A stretch of DNA of 64,000 nucleotides from Pseudomonadota bacterium (GCA_018262195.1 JAGTRS010000002.1:1-64000), one strand, 5' to 3'; numbered from the stretch's first letter, positions 35,512 through 45,077 are shown. Translations and numbers: made by a program. Notes: generated by a model from the sequence alone, not told the origin.

Positions 35512-38500
35512 ATGAGCAACCTCGCTCTGCCAGCCGGCCTCGCTGCCACGCTGGACGACAAATACACTCGCACTTCCGGCCGCGTCTTCCTGACCGGCAC
35601 CCAGGCCCTGATCCGGCTGCCCATGCTGCAACGCGAGCGCGATCTGGCGGCCGGGCTTAACACCGCAGGCTTCATTTCCGGCTACCGTGGCAGCCCACTG
35701 GGCAACCTCGACCTCGGCCTGTGGAAGGCCAAGCAGCACCTAGCTGAACACCACATCACCTTCCAGCCCGGCATTAACGAAGACATGGCCGCGACGGCCG
35801 TCTGGGGCAGCCAGCAGGTCAACCTGTTTCCCGGGGCGCAATACGATGGCGTGTTCGGCCTGTGGTACGGCAAGGGGCCGGGTGTGGATCGTTGCGGCGA
35901 TGTCTTCCGCCACGCCAATGCTGCCGGTTCGTCAAAATTCGGTGGTGTCCTGGTCATCGCCGGCGACGACCATGCCGCCAAGTCCTCGACCCTGCCGCAC
36001 CAGACCGAGCATGTTTTCAAGGCGCTGATGATGCCGGTGCTCTACCCGGCCAACGTGCAGGAATACCTCGATTTCGGCCTGCACGGCTGGGCGATGAGCC
36101 GCTATTCCGGCTGCTGGGTCGCTTTCAAGGCGCTGGCCGACACCGTCGAGACCTCGGCCTCGGTCAATATCGACCCGGCTGCGGTCAACCCGGTTTTCCC
36201 GCCAGATTTCAAATTGCCGCCGGACGGCCTCAACATCCGCTGGCCCGACCCGCCGCTGGTGCAGGAAGCCCGCCTGCTCAACCACAAGCTTTACGCCGCG
36301 CTGGCCTATTGCCGGGCCAACGGGCTGAACAAACTGATCATCGATTCGCCGACCCCCAAGCTCGGCATCCTGACCGCCGGCAAGAGCTATCTCGACGTGC
36401 GGCAGGCGCTGGATGAACTGGGCATTGATGACCAACTGGCCGCCGAGATCGGCATCCGGCTGTACAAGGTCGGCATGGTCTGGCCGCTGGAGCCGGAAGG
36501 TGTGCGGCAGTTTGCCGAAGGGCTGGAAGAAATCCTCGTCGTCGAGGAAAAGCGCCAACTGCTCGAATACCAACTCAAGGAAGAACTCTACAACTGGCGT
36601 GATGACGTCCGCCCCCGGGTCATCGGCAAATTCGACGAAATCGGCGAGTGGAGCGAAGGCAACTGGCTGCTGCCGGCCGCCGGGGAATTGCCGGTCGCCA
36701 CCATTGCCCGCGTCATCGCCGAACGGATCGGCCGCTTCTTCACCTCGCCGACCATCGCTGCTCGCCTGAAAGTCATCGCCGACAAGCAGAAAGCCGCCCA
36801 GACGCCGATCGTGCTCGCCGAGCGCAAGCCGCATTTCTGCTCCGGCTGCCCGCACAACAGCTCGACCAAGGTACCTGAGGGCTCGCGCGCCGTCGCCGGC
36901 ATCGGTTGCCACTACATGGTGACCTGGATGGACCGCAGCACTTCGACCTTCACCCACATGGGCGGCGAAGGCGTGCCCTGGGTTGGCCAGGCGCCCTTCA
37001 CCAGCGAAAAGCACATCTTCGCCAACCTCGGCGACGGCACCTATTTCCACTCCGGCCTGTTGGCCATCCGGCAGTCCATCGCCGCCAAGGTGCCGATCAC
37101 CTACAAGATCCTCTACAACGATGCAGTGGCGATGACCGGTGGCCAGCCGGTCGACGGCATTCTCAGCGTCGCCCGCATCACCCGCCAGCTGGAGGCTGAG
37201 GGCATCGAAAAGATGGTCATCGTCGCCGCCGAACCGGAGAAGTACGCCGAGATCATCGACCTCGCCCCCAATGTACCAATCCGCCACCGCGACGACCTCG
37301 ACGCCGTGCAGCGCGAACTGCGCGAATACTCCGGCGTCTCGATCCTGATCTACGACCAGGTCTGCGCCACCGAAGCCCGCCGCCGGCGCAAACGCGGCAA
37401 GATGCCGGCCATCAGCCAACGCGTCTTCATCAACGAAGCCGTCTGCGAAGGCTGTGGCGACTGCTCGGTGCAATCCAACTGCCTGTCCGTCGTGCCGGTC
37501 GAAACGGCCTTCGGCACCAAGCGGCAGATCGACCAATCATCGTGCAACCAGGATTTCTCCTGCCTGAAAGGCTTCTGTCCCAGCTTCGTCACCATCGAAG
37601 GCGGCAAGCCGAGAAAGGGCAATACCGCCCAGACCAACACCCTTGATGCCGAAGACTGGCCCATTCTGCCGGCCCCGACGCTGCCCGCCACCACCCAACC
37701 CTACAACCTGCTGATCACCGGCGTCGGCGGCATGGGCGTCATCACTCTCGGCGCCCTGATCGGCATGGCCGCCCACCTCGACGGCAAGGGCATTTCCACG
37801 CTCGACATGACCGGCCTGGCGCAGAAATACGGCGCCGTCTTCTCCCACCTGCGCATCGCCGACCGACCGGAAGACATCCACGCCGCCCGCATCGCCACCG
37901 GCGAGGCGCATGCCATTCTCGGTGGCGATCTGGTCGTCAGCGCCGGCAGCGAGGCGCTATCCAAGATGCTCGAAGGCCGCACGCGTGCCGTGGTCAGTTG
38001 CACCGACACGCCAACCGCCGACTTCACCCGCAACCGCGACTGGCACTTCCCGTTGGCTGGCCTGCAAAAGAGCCTGACCGAGACGTTGGGCAGCACCGCC
38101 GTTGATTTCATCGATGCCCAGCACCTCGCCACCCGGCTAATGGGCGATGCCCTCTACGCCAACATGCTGCTCCTCGGCGTCGCGTGGCAAAAAGGCCTGG
38201 TGCCGGTTTCCGCTGCGTCGCTCGACCGTGCCATCGAACTCAACGGGGCATCTGTTGCTGCCAACCGCGAGGCCTTCCAGTGGGGCCGGCGGGTCGCGGT
38301 CGATCCGGAAAAAGTCGCCAGCATCGCCGGCCCGCTCGACGGCCAGCCTTTCGTCGAGCAAACCTTGGACGAACTGATCGCCAGCCGCGTCGCCCACCTC
38401 ACCGCCTATCAGGATGCCACGCTGGCCCAACGCTACACCGACCGGCTGGCCAGCATCCGCGCCCTCGGCGACGAAGCCTTGACGCGCGCAGTCGCCACCC

Positions 38501-38958
38501 AGTACGCCCGCCTGCTCGCCCCCAAGGACGAATTCGAAGTCGCCCGCCTGTACGCCGACAGCGATTTCACCCGCCGCCTGCAGGAGAGTTTCGACGGCGA
38601 ATTCCGCCTGCAATTCCACCTCGCCCCGCCGCTGCTCGCCAAACCCGGCCCCGACGGACGCCCGAAGAAAATCAGCTTCGGCCCCTGGCTCATGCCCGCC
38701 CTCAAGCTACTCGCCAAGGCCCGCGGCCTGCGCCACACCTGGCTCAATCCATTCCGATTTTCGGCCGAATTTCGGGTTGACCGCGAGCTACTCGCCGACT
38801 ACGAAGCCGACCTCGATTTCATCAACGGCCACCGCCCAAGCCCGGAACTCACCGCCCTCGCCAACTGGCCAGCCGAGGTCCGCGGTTTCGGACCGGTGCG
38901 CAGCGAAGCGGCCAGGAAGGCAGCCAGCCGCCGGGAGGAATTGCGACAGCTAGCCTGA
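35512..38958 (+). CDS. Fused indolepyruvate-type 2-oxoacid:ferredoxin oxidoreductase
   Basis: 1148 residues, the alpha and beta/gamma parts fused in one chain. N-terminal pyrimidine-binding region (about 1-390); CSGCPH at about 443-448; TPP-binding GDGTYFHSG and YNDAVAMTGGQ at about 505-550; a ferredoxin-like segment from about 645 (CEGCGDCSVQSNC, then CNQDFSC and CPSF); and the gamma domain from about 736 (ITGVGGMGVITLGALIG). It decarboxylates aryl- or branched-chain 2-oxo acids to acyl-CoA while reducing ferredoxin, or the reverse. GGAG stands 7 nt before the ATG. Single gene, downstream of the repeat island. Confidence 0.92.
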   Translation: MSNLALPAGLAATLDDKYTRTSGRVFLTGTQALIRLPMLQRERDLAAGLNTAGFISGYRGSPLGNLDLGLWKAKQHLAEHHITFQPGINEDMAATAVWGSQQVNLFPGAQYDGVFGLWYGKGPGVDRCGDVFRHANAAGSSKFGGVLVIAGDDHAAKSSTLPHQTEHVFKALMMPVLYPANVQEYLDFGLHGWAMSRYSGCWVAFKALADTVETSASVNIDPAAVNPVFPPDFKLPPDGLNIRWPDPPLVQEARLLNHKLYAALAYCRANGLNKLIIDSPTPKLGILTAGKSYLDVRQALDELGIDDQLAAEIGIRLYKVGMVWPLEPEGVRQFAEGLEEILVVEEKRQLLEYQLKEELYNWRDDVRPRVIGKFDEIGEWSEGNWLLPAAGELPVATIARVIAERIGRFFTSPTIAARLKVIADKQKAAQTPIVLAERKPHFCSGCPHNSSTKVPEGSRAVAGIGCHYMVTWMDRSTSTFTHMGGEGVPWVGQAPFTSEKHIFANLGDGTYFHSGLLAIRQSIAAKVPITYKILYNDAVAMTGGQPVDGILSVARITRQLEAEGIEKMVIVAAEPEKYAEIIDLAPNVPIRHRDDLDAVQRELREYSGVSILIYDQVCATEARRRRKRGKMPAISQRVFINEAVCEGCGDCSVQSNCLSVVPVETAFGTKRQIDQSSCNQDFSCLKGFCPSFVTIEGGKPRKGNTAQTNTLDAEDWPILPAPTLPATTQPYNLLITGVGGMGVITLGALIGMAAHLDGKGISTLDMTGLAQKYGAVFSHLRIADRPEDIHAARIATGEAHAILGGDLVVSAGSEALSKMLEGRTRAVVSCTDTPTADFTRNRDWHFPLAGLQKSLTETLGSTAVDFIDAQHLATRLMGDALYANMLLLGVAWQKGLVPVSAASLDRAIELNGASVAANREAFQWGRRVAVDPEKVASIAGPLDGQPFVEQTLDELIASRVAHLTAYQDATLAQRYTDRLASIRALGDEALTRAVATQYARLLAPKDEFEVARLYADSDFTRRLQESFDGEFRLQFHLAPPLLAKPGPDGRPKKISFGPWLMPALKLLAKARGLRHTWLNPFRFSAEFRVDRELLADYEADLDFINGHRPSPELTALANWPAEVRGFGPVRSEAARKAASRREELRQLA

Positions 38959-39218
38959 AACACACCTGGCGAGAAAAACTTCTCGGCATCTCGAGTATGC
39001 TATTGCGCTGAAAACCATCGTTTGTTGCCCCCCAAAATCACCCGACAAACGATGCATCTCAATGATGTAATGGGCGGATCAATAGCACGATGCATAACAA
39101 TACCGATTCCAAGCTTCGTCAGAACCCATGCAGGTTTCGGCTCACCGTGTTCGCAAGCGAGACGGCGCGACTCCGGGATGCTTGGCAAACATGCCATCCA
39201 CTTTAAGATAGAGCTCTT
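38959..39218. other. AT-richer intergenic stretch before the orphan gene
   Basis: 260 nt with clearly lower GC than the flanking genes. A 6-bp hairpin (CGAGAA/TTCTCG, 38970-38985) just after the oxidoreductase stop could be a weak terminator. A 103-codon minus-strand frame crosses this region but has no family features. No repeats or tRNA seen. Confidence 0.5.
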
Positions 39219-39845
39219 ATGAAGCGATCCAACACCCACCTTGGTAAGCACATCCCTCCTGTATGTCTTTACCAAGAGGAGCTTTCTGCTATTTCCGTAG
39301 CCCTTGCACAAGACAGCGGGAAGTTGAGGATTAAGACCGATGAGTTCGAGTACGACTCCCTTGACGAGCTATTCTCGAATTTTGGCGACTCTCTCAACGG
39401 TTTGTCACTGAAAAGAGAAGCACCGTACATATCGGTCGACTTCGATAGCAGAGGTGGCGTGTGGCTCTATGCATCGCATGACGATCTTATCTCGCGTGGA
39501 GTATTCGCGCAGATACAAGAGCTTCTAGAGTCGAAGCGCAGGCACTCCTATTTCATACTACGCCGCTTTGTAGAACTCTCAGGTTGGATAGGGACCGCTG
39601 GCATTGGAGCATTTTTGGCAGCCGGACATTGGCGCGAAGCCTTGTTGTCATCCTTTCTACCCCTCCTGAGTATCGCGTTCATATTTATCAAACCTCGGAG
39701 CATACTCAATCGAACCTCCAGAGCGCAGACAAAGAACTTCTGGCAAAGAAATTCCGATCAAATAGTCGTAGCGCTAATTTCAGCGGTCGCAGGCTCAATA
39801 CTTACACTTGTCGCAACGGCGCTAGTTCCCGGTGGCAAGCTCTAA
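39219..39845 (+). CDS. Orphan protein with C-terminal membrane segments
   Basis: 208 residues, no recognised family. The N-terminal 115 residues are soluble with a repeated acidic pattern (DEFEYDSLDELFSNFGDSL, VDFDSRGGVWLYASHDDL). The C-terminal half has two hydrophobic regions: a hairpin-like stretch of about 120-157 and a helix at about 183-203 near the C-terminus. Codon use is AT-richer than its neighbours, which points to recent acquisition. A GAG element stands before the ATG. It could be a remnant of a mobile or defence-type locus, but nothing adjacent supports that. Confidence 0.6.
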   Translation: MKRSNTHLGKHIPPVCLYQEELSAISVALAQDSGKLRIKTDEFEYDSLDELFSNFGDSLNGLSLKREAPYISVDFDSRGGVWLYASHDDLISRGVFAQIQELLESKRRHSYFILRRFVELSGWIGTAGIGAFLAAGHWREALLSSFLPLLSIAFIFIKPRSILNRTSRAQTKNFWQRNSDQIVVALISAVAGSILTLVATALVPGGKL

Positions 39846-40080
39846 CGAACGACGAGGGACTGCACCTAAATTTCAGCCGGGCAATGACATTTGCCGCCCC
39901 CCAGAACTTGGGAAGTTCACCGTTGCCCCCTTTCCCACGGTCAACCGGAAAAAAAGGCCAAAATTGAAATTGTCGCCGTTAGCGGCTTCCCGTCCCCCTC
40001 GCACTCTGAACGCGCAGGCCAAACACCCCATTCAAGCAAGAGAAAAGGCGAGATCCGCACTGATGACATAAAATCCGGGG

Positions 40081-40830
40081 ATGATTTCACCCCCGCTACG
40101 CCAGCTCGCCCTGCAAGGGGCGGCGGCCATCCTCGTTCTCTCGCTGGCCTGGCCTTATTACGGCCTGAATGCCGAGGCCATGCCGTGGCTGGAAACCAGC
40201 CTGGCTATCGGTGGAGCCGCCTTGCTCTTCGCCACCCTCTCCCGCCAGCCTTGGTGGTGGAAGCTGATTCACGGCGGCTTCATGCCGCTGGTCTGGTTCA
40301 CCCACACGCTGGCCATCGACCCGATCTGGTTCCTGCTCGCCGCCATCTTTCTGCTGCTGATCTTCCGCGGTGCGCTGTCCGGCCAGGTGCCGCTCTACCT
40401 GTCGAACAAGGAAACAGTGGCCGCATTGGCCGAACTGCTGGCCGAACGCGGCCCTAGCCGTTTTCTCGATCTCGGCGCCGGCCTCGGCAGCACCACGGTG
40501 CCGCTGGCCGACGCCCTGCCCGACAGCCATTTCACCGGTTATGAAAACGCGCCGCTAACATGGCTGGTCGGCCGCTTTTTCAGCCTCGGCCGGCCCAACA
40601 TCCGCTGGCGCTGGGATGACCTGTGGATGGCAAAACTGGGTGACTACGACGTGGTCTATGCCTTCCTCTCCCCTGCCCCGATGCCCCGCCTGTGGGAAAA
40701 GGTGAAGGCTGAAATGCAGCCGGGCAGCGTGTTCATCAGCAACAGTTTTCCGGTGCCGGGCATGACGCCCGACCGCGTGATCGAGGTCGACTGCACGCCG
40801 CCTCGCCCCCTTTACTGCTATCAACTGTAG
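40081..40830 (+). CDS. Membrane-anchored class I SAM methyltransferase
   Basis: 249 residues. Residues 1-100 hold three to four hydrophobic helices (LALQGAAAILVLSLAWPYYG, LAIGGAALLFATL, PIWFLLAAIFLLLIF). The cytoplasmic C-terminal part is a Rossmann methyltransferase: motif I DLGAGLG at 130-136, FTGYENAPLTWLVG as the motif II acidic region, and YDVVYAFLSP as motif IV. Substrate unknown; a lipid or quinone-like molecule would fit a membrane-tethered enzyme. It ends 6 nt before the histidine kinase gene. Confidence 0.82.
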   Translation: MISPPLRQLALQGAAAILVLSLAWPYYGLNAEAMPWLETSLAIGGAALLFATLSRQPWWWKLIHGGFMPLVWFTHTLAIDPIWFLLAAIFLLLIFRGALSGQVPLYLSNKETVAALAELLAERGPSRFLDLGAGLGSTTVPLADALPDSHFTGYENAPLTWLVGRFFSLGRPNIRWRWDDLWMAKLGDYDVVYAFLSPAPMPRLWEKVKAEMQPGSVFISNSFPVPGMTPDRVIEVDCTPPRPLYCYQL

Positions 40831-40836
40831 CCCGGG

Positions 40837-42930
40837 ATGCCGGCCAGAAAGCCCGAAACCCTCGCCCTGAGCATTGCCCTGGCCGGCACGCTGGTGGTGC
40901 TGCTCGTTTTTCTTGCCGACCTCGTTCTGGCCCGCCATCGCGATCTGGAATCCGGCGAGCGCCGAATTCAGCATTTCGGCCTGATGATGGCCGAACATAC
41001 CGCCCGGACTTTTGAAGCCGTCGATGTACTGCTGCGCGAAACCGCGACTGATCTCTCGCACAGCCGCCGTGACTGGGAAACCTGGGATGCCAGCAAGGGC
41101 TGGGAATACATTGCCCAGCGCCATTCACGGGCCATGCCGCAACTGCGCGACCTGATCATTTTTGATCGGCTCGGCAATCAGCGCTTTATCTCCACCTTTT
41201 TCCCCGCGCCACACATCAACGTCCGGGATCGCCCCTATTTCAATGCGCTTGAGGGCGGTGCAGAGTCCGCCTCCTTCGGTCCCTATATCGGTCGTAACAG
41301 CGGGCGTTACACCTACGCCATCGCCCGCCGCCTGACCGGTGACAACGGGCAATTTTCCGGTGCTGTCTTTGCGGCAATGGAGCCCGCCTATCTTCAGGAT
41401 TTCTGCTGGTCGAACCGGCTGTCCGATGATTTCGAAACTGTCCTCATCAACCAGAAAAGCGAAATCATCGCTTCCTGCCGGCCGGCCGACCTCAGCCGGC
41501 AATCACCGGTTCTCGGTGCCCAGGCGGCAACGGCCCTCTACAACGGACAACTGCGTGGCTTGATCCCGGAAAGTGGCTTGACCAGCGGCAACGGCTACCT
41601 GATCGCCGTATCCCAGGTTCCGGGCTTCCCTGACCTGCGAATTCTCAGCGTCATCCCGGAAAAGACGCTGCTCGCCGCCTGGCAAAACCGCTTGTTTGAA
41701 CTTGGTACGCTGGCCTTGCTGGTCAGCATCGTCCTGCTCGTCACAGGATTGCTGGTCCGCCGTCAGGTTCGTGAAATGGCGGCAATGACGACCGAGCTGG
41801 CCGCCAGTCATAACCACCTTGAAGAACGCGTCCACGAAGCCACGCAAGAACTGGCCGGCCAAAAAAATGCCGCCGAACGGGCCAACGCTGCAAAGAGCCG
41901 CTTTCTTGCTGCCGCCAGTCACGACTTGCGCCAACCGCTGCATGCACTTTCGCTGTTCGCCACTGACCTGCAGCGCCAGATACGGAGCGGCACCCCGCAG
42001 GAGCTACCCCGGCTGGCCGAACAGATATCAGCCTCGACGACCATACTCGGCGAGTTGCTCGATTCGCTGCTCGACATCTCCCGGCTGGACGTCGCAGGTA
42101 TCAAGCCCGATAGCCGGCCCTCCCCCTTGCAGCCGATGTTCGATCGCCTCGCCAATTCTTTCCGGCGGGCCGCGACCGACCGCAACATGACGCTGCGTTT
42201 CCGTCCGAGCAAACTCTGGGTGGAAAGCGATCCGATCATGCTCGAACGCATGATCGCCAATCTGGTTTCCAATGCCTTACGCTACACCCCGCCCGGTGGC
42301 AGCGTTCTGGTCGTCGCCCGCAATCGGGGCGACAGGGTGAAGATTGAAATCCGGGATAACGGCATCGGTATTGCCAGCGAACACCAGGCCGCCATTTTTG
42401 CCGAGTTCTACCAGATCGGAAACACTGCCAGAGAACAGAACAAGGGGCTGGGACTGGGCCTATCCATCGTCGATCGACTGGCCAAGGCACTAGGGATCGA
42501 GGTAGCCCTCAACTCAAGGCAGGGAGAGGGCACCAAGTTCTCGCTCAGCGTGGCAAGCAGCCAGCCGGTGATTGCCACGACAGCCACCAGCGACAAGTCG
42601 CCACCAGCCGGCAAGGTCCACTGCATCGGCACCTCGGAAGAGATGCAAGCCTGCATCGAGCTGATGGAACGCTGGGACTATGCCGTCAGCGCCGATGATG
42701 GCAGCCGGACCGAACGCCGGCCGGAAGATGCCGTATTGATCGCTGAACCCGAACTCGCCGCCGTCGCCAGCGCCGAACTGGCGGCCGGCATGCCCTTGGT
42801 CATCCTGGTCCGGGACCCGGCCCTCGAACTGCCGGCCGGTGCCCATGCCCTGCCCGTACCGGTACGCCCGGCCAAGCTGCGGGCACTACTGAACCAGCTT
42901 CAGAAGACGCTCTCGAAATCGACGCCGTAA
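40837..42930 (+). CDS. Membrane sensor histidine kinase with C-terminal pseudo-receiver
   Basis: 697 residues. Membrane helices at about 10-32 and 287-307 enclose a periplasmic dCACHE-like sensor (about 45-280; RDRPYFNALEGGAESASFGPYIG). A coiled coil leads to the HisKA domain with His362 (AAASHDLRQPLH), then HATPase with N479 (LVSNALRYTPPGG), DNGIGI and GLGLGLSIVDRLAK. Residues about 591-690 have the length and end pattern of a receiver, but the acceptor Asp region reads AVLIAEPEL and the conserved Lys is Arg (VRPAKL), so it should not accept phosphate. It overlaps the converging response-regulator gene by 31 nt. Confidence 0.9.
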   Translation: MPARKPETLALSIALAGTLVVLLVFLADLVLARHRDLESGERRIQHFGLMMAEHTARTFEAVDVLLRETATDLSHSRRDWETWDASKGWEYIAQRHSRAMPQLRDLIIFDRLGNQRFISTFFPAPHINVRDRPYFNALEGGAESASFGPYIGRNSGRYTYAIARRLTGDNGQFSGAVFAAMEPAYLQDFCWSNRLSDDFETVLINQKSEIIASCRPADLSRQSPVLGAQAATALYNGQLRGLIPESGLTSGNGYLIAVSQVPGFPDLRILSVIPEKTLLAAWQNRLFELGTLALLVSIVLLVTGLLVRRQVREMAAMTTELAASHNHLEERVHEATQELAGQKNAAERANAAKSRFLAAASHDLRQPLHALSLFATDLQRQIRSGTPQELPRLAEQISASTTILGELLDSLLDISRLDVAGIKPDSRPSPLQPMFDRLANSFRRAATDRNMTLRFRPSKLWVESDPIMLERMIANLVSNALRYTPPGGSVLVVARNRGDRVKIEIRDNGIGIASEHQAAIFAEFYQIGNTAREQNKGLGLGLSIVDRLAKALGIEVALNSRQGEGTKFSLSVASSQPVIATTATSDKSPPAGKVHCIGTSEEMQACIELMERWDYAVSADDGSRTERRPEDAVLIAEPELAAVASAELAAGMPLVILVRDPALELPAGAHALPVPVRPAKLRALLNQLQKTLSKSTP

Positions 42931-43565
42931 CGGGCGACGGCGACCAAGGCCTGCGTCCGGCTGCTGACGCCAAGCGCCTTGAATACCGCCGTCGCGTGGA
43001 TTTTCACCGTGCCTTCCGACAAGCCGAGTTGATCGGCAATATCCCGGTTCGACAGGCCACGCACCATCAGGCAGAGCACCTGACCCTGACGATCGGTCAG
43101 GCCAATCTCATCGGGACGGACACCGCCCTTCGAGGGTGGCGGCACCGGCGTCGCATCATCGAGTCGCGCTGCCGACTGGCCATTTGGCCTGAAGATGTTG
43201 CCAGCCAGAATTTCACGTACTGCCGCCAGTAATGCGTCACCGGAAAATGCCTTGGGAATGAATCCGGATGCCCCGAGATGCAGCACACGCGTAATGGTCG
43301 GCGTATCGTCGAACGCAGAAACCACGGCTACCGGCATCGCCGGATAGCGGCGGCGCAGGATATCCAGACCAGCAAAGCCGTCGATCCCCGGCAAAGCCAG
43401 ATCGAGCAGCACCAGATCGAACTCGCCTTCATTGTCGAGCACATTCAGCGCCGACTCGAAGTCGGGACTCTCCTGGACCTGGGCGCCGGGTTCGATCTGC
43501 CCAAGCAGGCGAACCAGACCTTCGCGAACCAGCGCATGATCTTCAACCACCAACAGCTTCAACAT
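42900..43565 (-). CDS. NarL/FixJ-family response regulator
   Basis: 221 residues. Receiver domain with acidic pair at E8/D9, phospho-acceptor Asp55 (VLLDLALPG), and a LuxR-type HTH at about 155-215 (LTDRQGQVLCLMVRGLSNRDIADQLGLSEGTVKIHATAVFKALG, given here as a region). It is the likely partner of the converging kinase gene; tail-to-tail pairing of kinase and regulator is seen in other beta-proteobacteria. Targets are unknown; phaM lies upstream on the opposite strand and shares the 97-nt divergent gap. Confidence 0.92.
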   Translation of the reverse strand: MLKLLVVEDHALVREGLVRLLGQIEPGAQVQESPDFESALNVLDNEGEFDLVLLDLALPGIDGFAGLDILRRRYPAMPVAVVSAFDDTPTITRVLHLGASGFIPKAFSGDALLAAVREILAGNIFRPNGQSAARLDDATPVPPPSKGGVRPDEIGLTDRQGQVLCLMVRGLSNRDIADQLGLSEGTVKIHATAVFKALGVSSRTQALVAVARYGVDFESVF

Positions 43566-43662
43566 ACCGTCCCCCTATTCAACAGTCCGCTAATTTATCA
43601 TTTTGCATTACGAAGTGGTTTAAGAGGTTTAAGATGATGTTATCCAACAGGAGGAGAAGAAC

Positions 43663-44121
43663 ATGGCCGAAGAACAGGTACACGACCCGCTCAATTTCAT
43701 GCGCAGCATGTGGGGAAACATGGGCTTCTCGCTCCCCGGCATGGTGGCGCCGACTTTCGATGTCGACGAACTCGACAAGCGCATCAAGGACATGAAGGCG
43801 GTCGAAGGCTGGCTGCGTATGAATCTGTCCATGCTGCAGATGACCATTCAGGGCCTGGAAATGCAGCGCACCACGGTTGGTGCCGTGCAGGCCATGGGCC
43901 AGATGGCCAAGGACAGCGTCAAGGCAATGTCGCCCGAAGCGGCCGAAGAAGCGCCGTCCGAAGCACAGGCTAACGCCTTTTCCGACGCCGCCATGTGGCC
44001 GTGGCAAATGATGCAGCAAATGCGCGACCAGATGCAGCAGTCGGCCGAAGCAGCACAGGCAGCCGTCGAAGAGCAGGCCTCGGCCAAGCCGAAGGCCAAA
44101 CGACCTGCCGCCAAGAAGTAA
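43663..44121 (+). CDS. phaM: PhaM-type polyhydroxybutyrate granule regulatory protein
   Basis: 152 residues, shorter than Ralstonia PhaM. The conserved PhaM core is plain: DVDELDKRIKDMKAVEGWL and NLSMLQMTIQGLEMQRTT. An Ala/Gln/Met-rich helix follows, and the tail is histone-like (KPKAKRPAAKK). PhaM activates PHB synthase and ties granules to the nucleoid through its basic tail. Strong AGGAGGAG ribosome-binding site. Implies the cell stores PHB. Confidence 0.87.
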   Translation: MAEEQVHDPLNFMRSMWGNMGFSLPGMVAPTFDVDELDKRIKDMKAVEGWLRMNLSMLQMTIQGLEMQRTTVGAVQAMGQMAKDSVKAMSPEAAEEAPSEAQANAFSDAAMWPWQMMQQMRDQMQQSAEAAQAAVEEQASAKPKAKRPAAKK

Positions 44122-45021
44122 TCAGAGTCTGGCCAGCCACGCTGCCCACAGCGGCAGCGTGAGCATCGAAGCAAGCGTCGTCGCTGAAATCAGCCAGGCT
44201 ACGCTTCGGCCGTCGCCGCCCATGCGCATGGCCAGAATATAGGCGGATGATGCCGTAGGCAGGGCAGCGAACAGCACGACCACCTGATAGTTGAGCCCGG
44301 TCAGGCCAAGCAGGCCACCGACGCCAAGGGCTATCAGCGGCAATGCCAGCAATTTCACCAGCACCAGCCATAGCGAAAATCCCCTTACGCCCGGCGTGCT
44401 TTCCAGCCGCAAGGCCGCGCCGACTGTAATCAGCCCTAGCGCGATCGAAGCGTCGGCCAGTCGCCCGAGAAAGGCCTGCAACGGGGCCGGTGGCACGAAG
44501 CCGGCAAGGTTGAGCAGGAAGCCGGTGGCCGTCCCCCAGATCAGCGGATTCCGCGCCACCTCGCGCCACAAGCCGACCTCGCCGTGGCGGGCCAGCATCC
44601 ACACCGAGACCAGGTTGGCAAACGGAACAGCAGCGCCGACGATCAGGCCCATGGTCGCGATGCCCGGCGAGCCGAACAGCATGCCGGCGACGGCCAGTGC
44701 GATATACGAGTTGAAGCGGTAGGCGCACTGGAACATTGAGGCATAGGTCAGAGCCGGCAGGCGACTGAACAGCTTGGGCGCGATACCGAGCAGCATGCCG
44801 CCGGCCATCGCGGCAAAGGCGGTGGCGAGCAGCGGCAAGGCGGCGCCCAGATCAAGCCGTGTCTTGATGATGGCGTTGATCAGCAGCGCCGGAAACAGGA
44901 TGAAATAAACCAGCTTCTCGACTCCGTTCCAGAAATGGTCGCCCAGATTCATCCAGCGGCGGATGGCTGCGCCAAGCAGGATCAGCGAAAAATCGGGGAG
45001 GAGCAGCAACGCAGTATTCAT
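44122..45021 (-). CDS. AEC-family auxin efflux carrier-type transporter
   Basis: 299 residues, about ten hydrophobic helices in two inverted halves. N-terminal LLLLPDFSLILLGAAIRR and C-terminal NYQVVVLFAALPTASSAYILAMRMGGD are typical of bacterial AEC permeases, which move dicarboxylates such as malate or malonate. Substrate not determined. Converges on phaM with no gap and diverges from nfeD. Confidence 0.88.
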   Translation of the reverse strand: MNTALLLLPDFSLILLGAAIRRWMNLGDHFWNGVEKLVYFILFPALLINAIIKTRLDLGAALPLLATAFAAMAGGMLLGIAPKLFSRLPALTYASMFQCAYRFNSYIALAVAGMLFGSPGIATMGLIVGAAVPFANLVSVWMLARHGEVGLWREVARNPLIWGTATGFLLNLAGFVPPAPLQAFLGRLADASIALGLITVGAALRLESTPGVRGFSLWLVLVKLLALPLIALGVGGLLGLTGLNYQVVVLFAALPTASSAYILAMRMGGDGRSVAWLISATTLASMLTLPLWAAWLARL

Positions 45022-45030
45022 CGCCGCATT

Positions 45031-45072
45031 TTAGGGGCTCCCGGCCCCTAACCCAACTGTGGCGAACCACAG
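45031..45072. other. Twin hairpins in the AEC/nfeD divergent region
   Basis: Two adjacent stems: TTAGGGGC/GCCCCTAA with a 5-nt loop (45031-45051) and CTGTGG/CCACAG with a CGAA loop (45057-45072). They lie just upstream of the putative nfeD promoter and could be regulator-binding sites or transcript ends. Confidence 0.45.
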
Positions 45073-45077
45073 CCCGG

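Noticed and set aside
35932..37536. A 534-codon minus-strand frame inside the oxidoreductase gene
   Set aside because: A high-GC shadow frame opposite a well-conserved enzyme; no start signal or family features.
39000..39311. A 103-codon minus-strand frame before the orphan gene
   Set aside because: Overlaps the start of the better-supported plus-strand gene and shows no domain or signal.
39838..39990. Possible integron attC-like site after the orphan gene (TCTAACGAACG and a later GTTAGCG)
   Set aside because: The ends do not fit the RYYYAAC/GTTRRRY core and the arms between them do not pair; no integrase is near.
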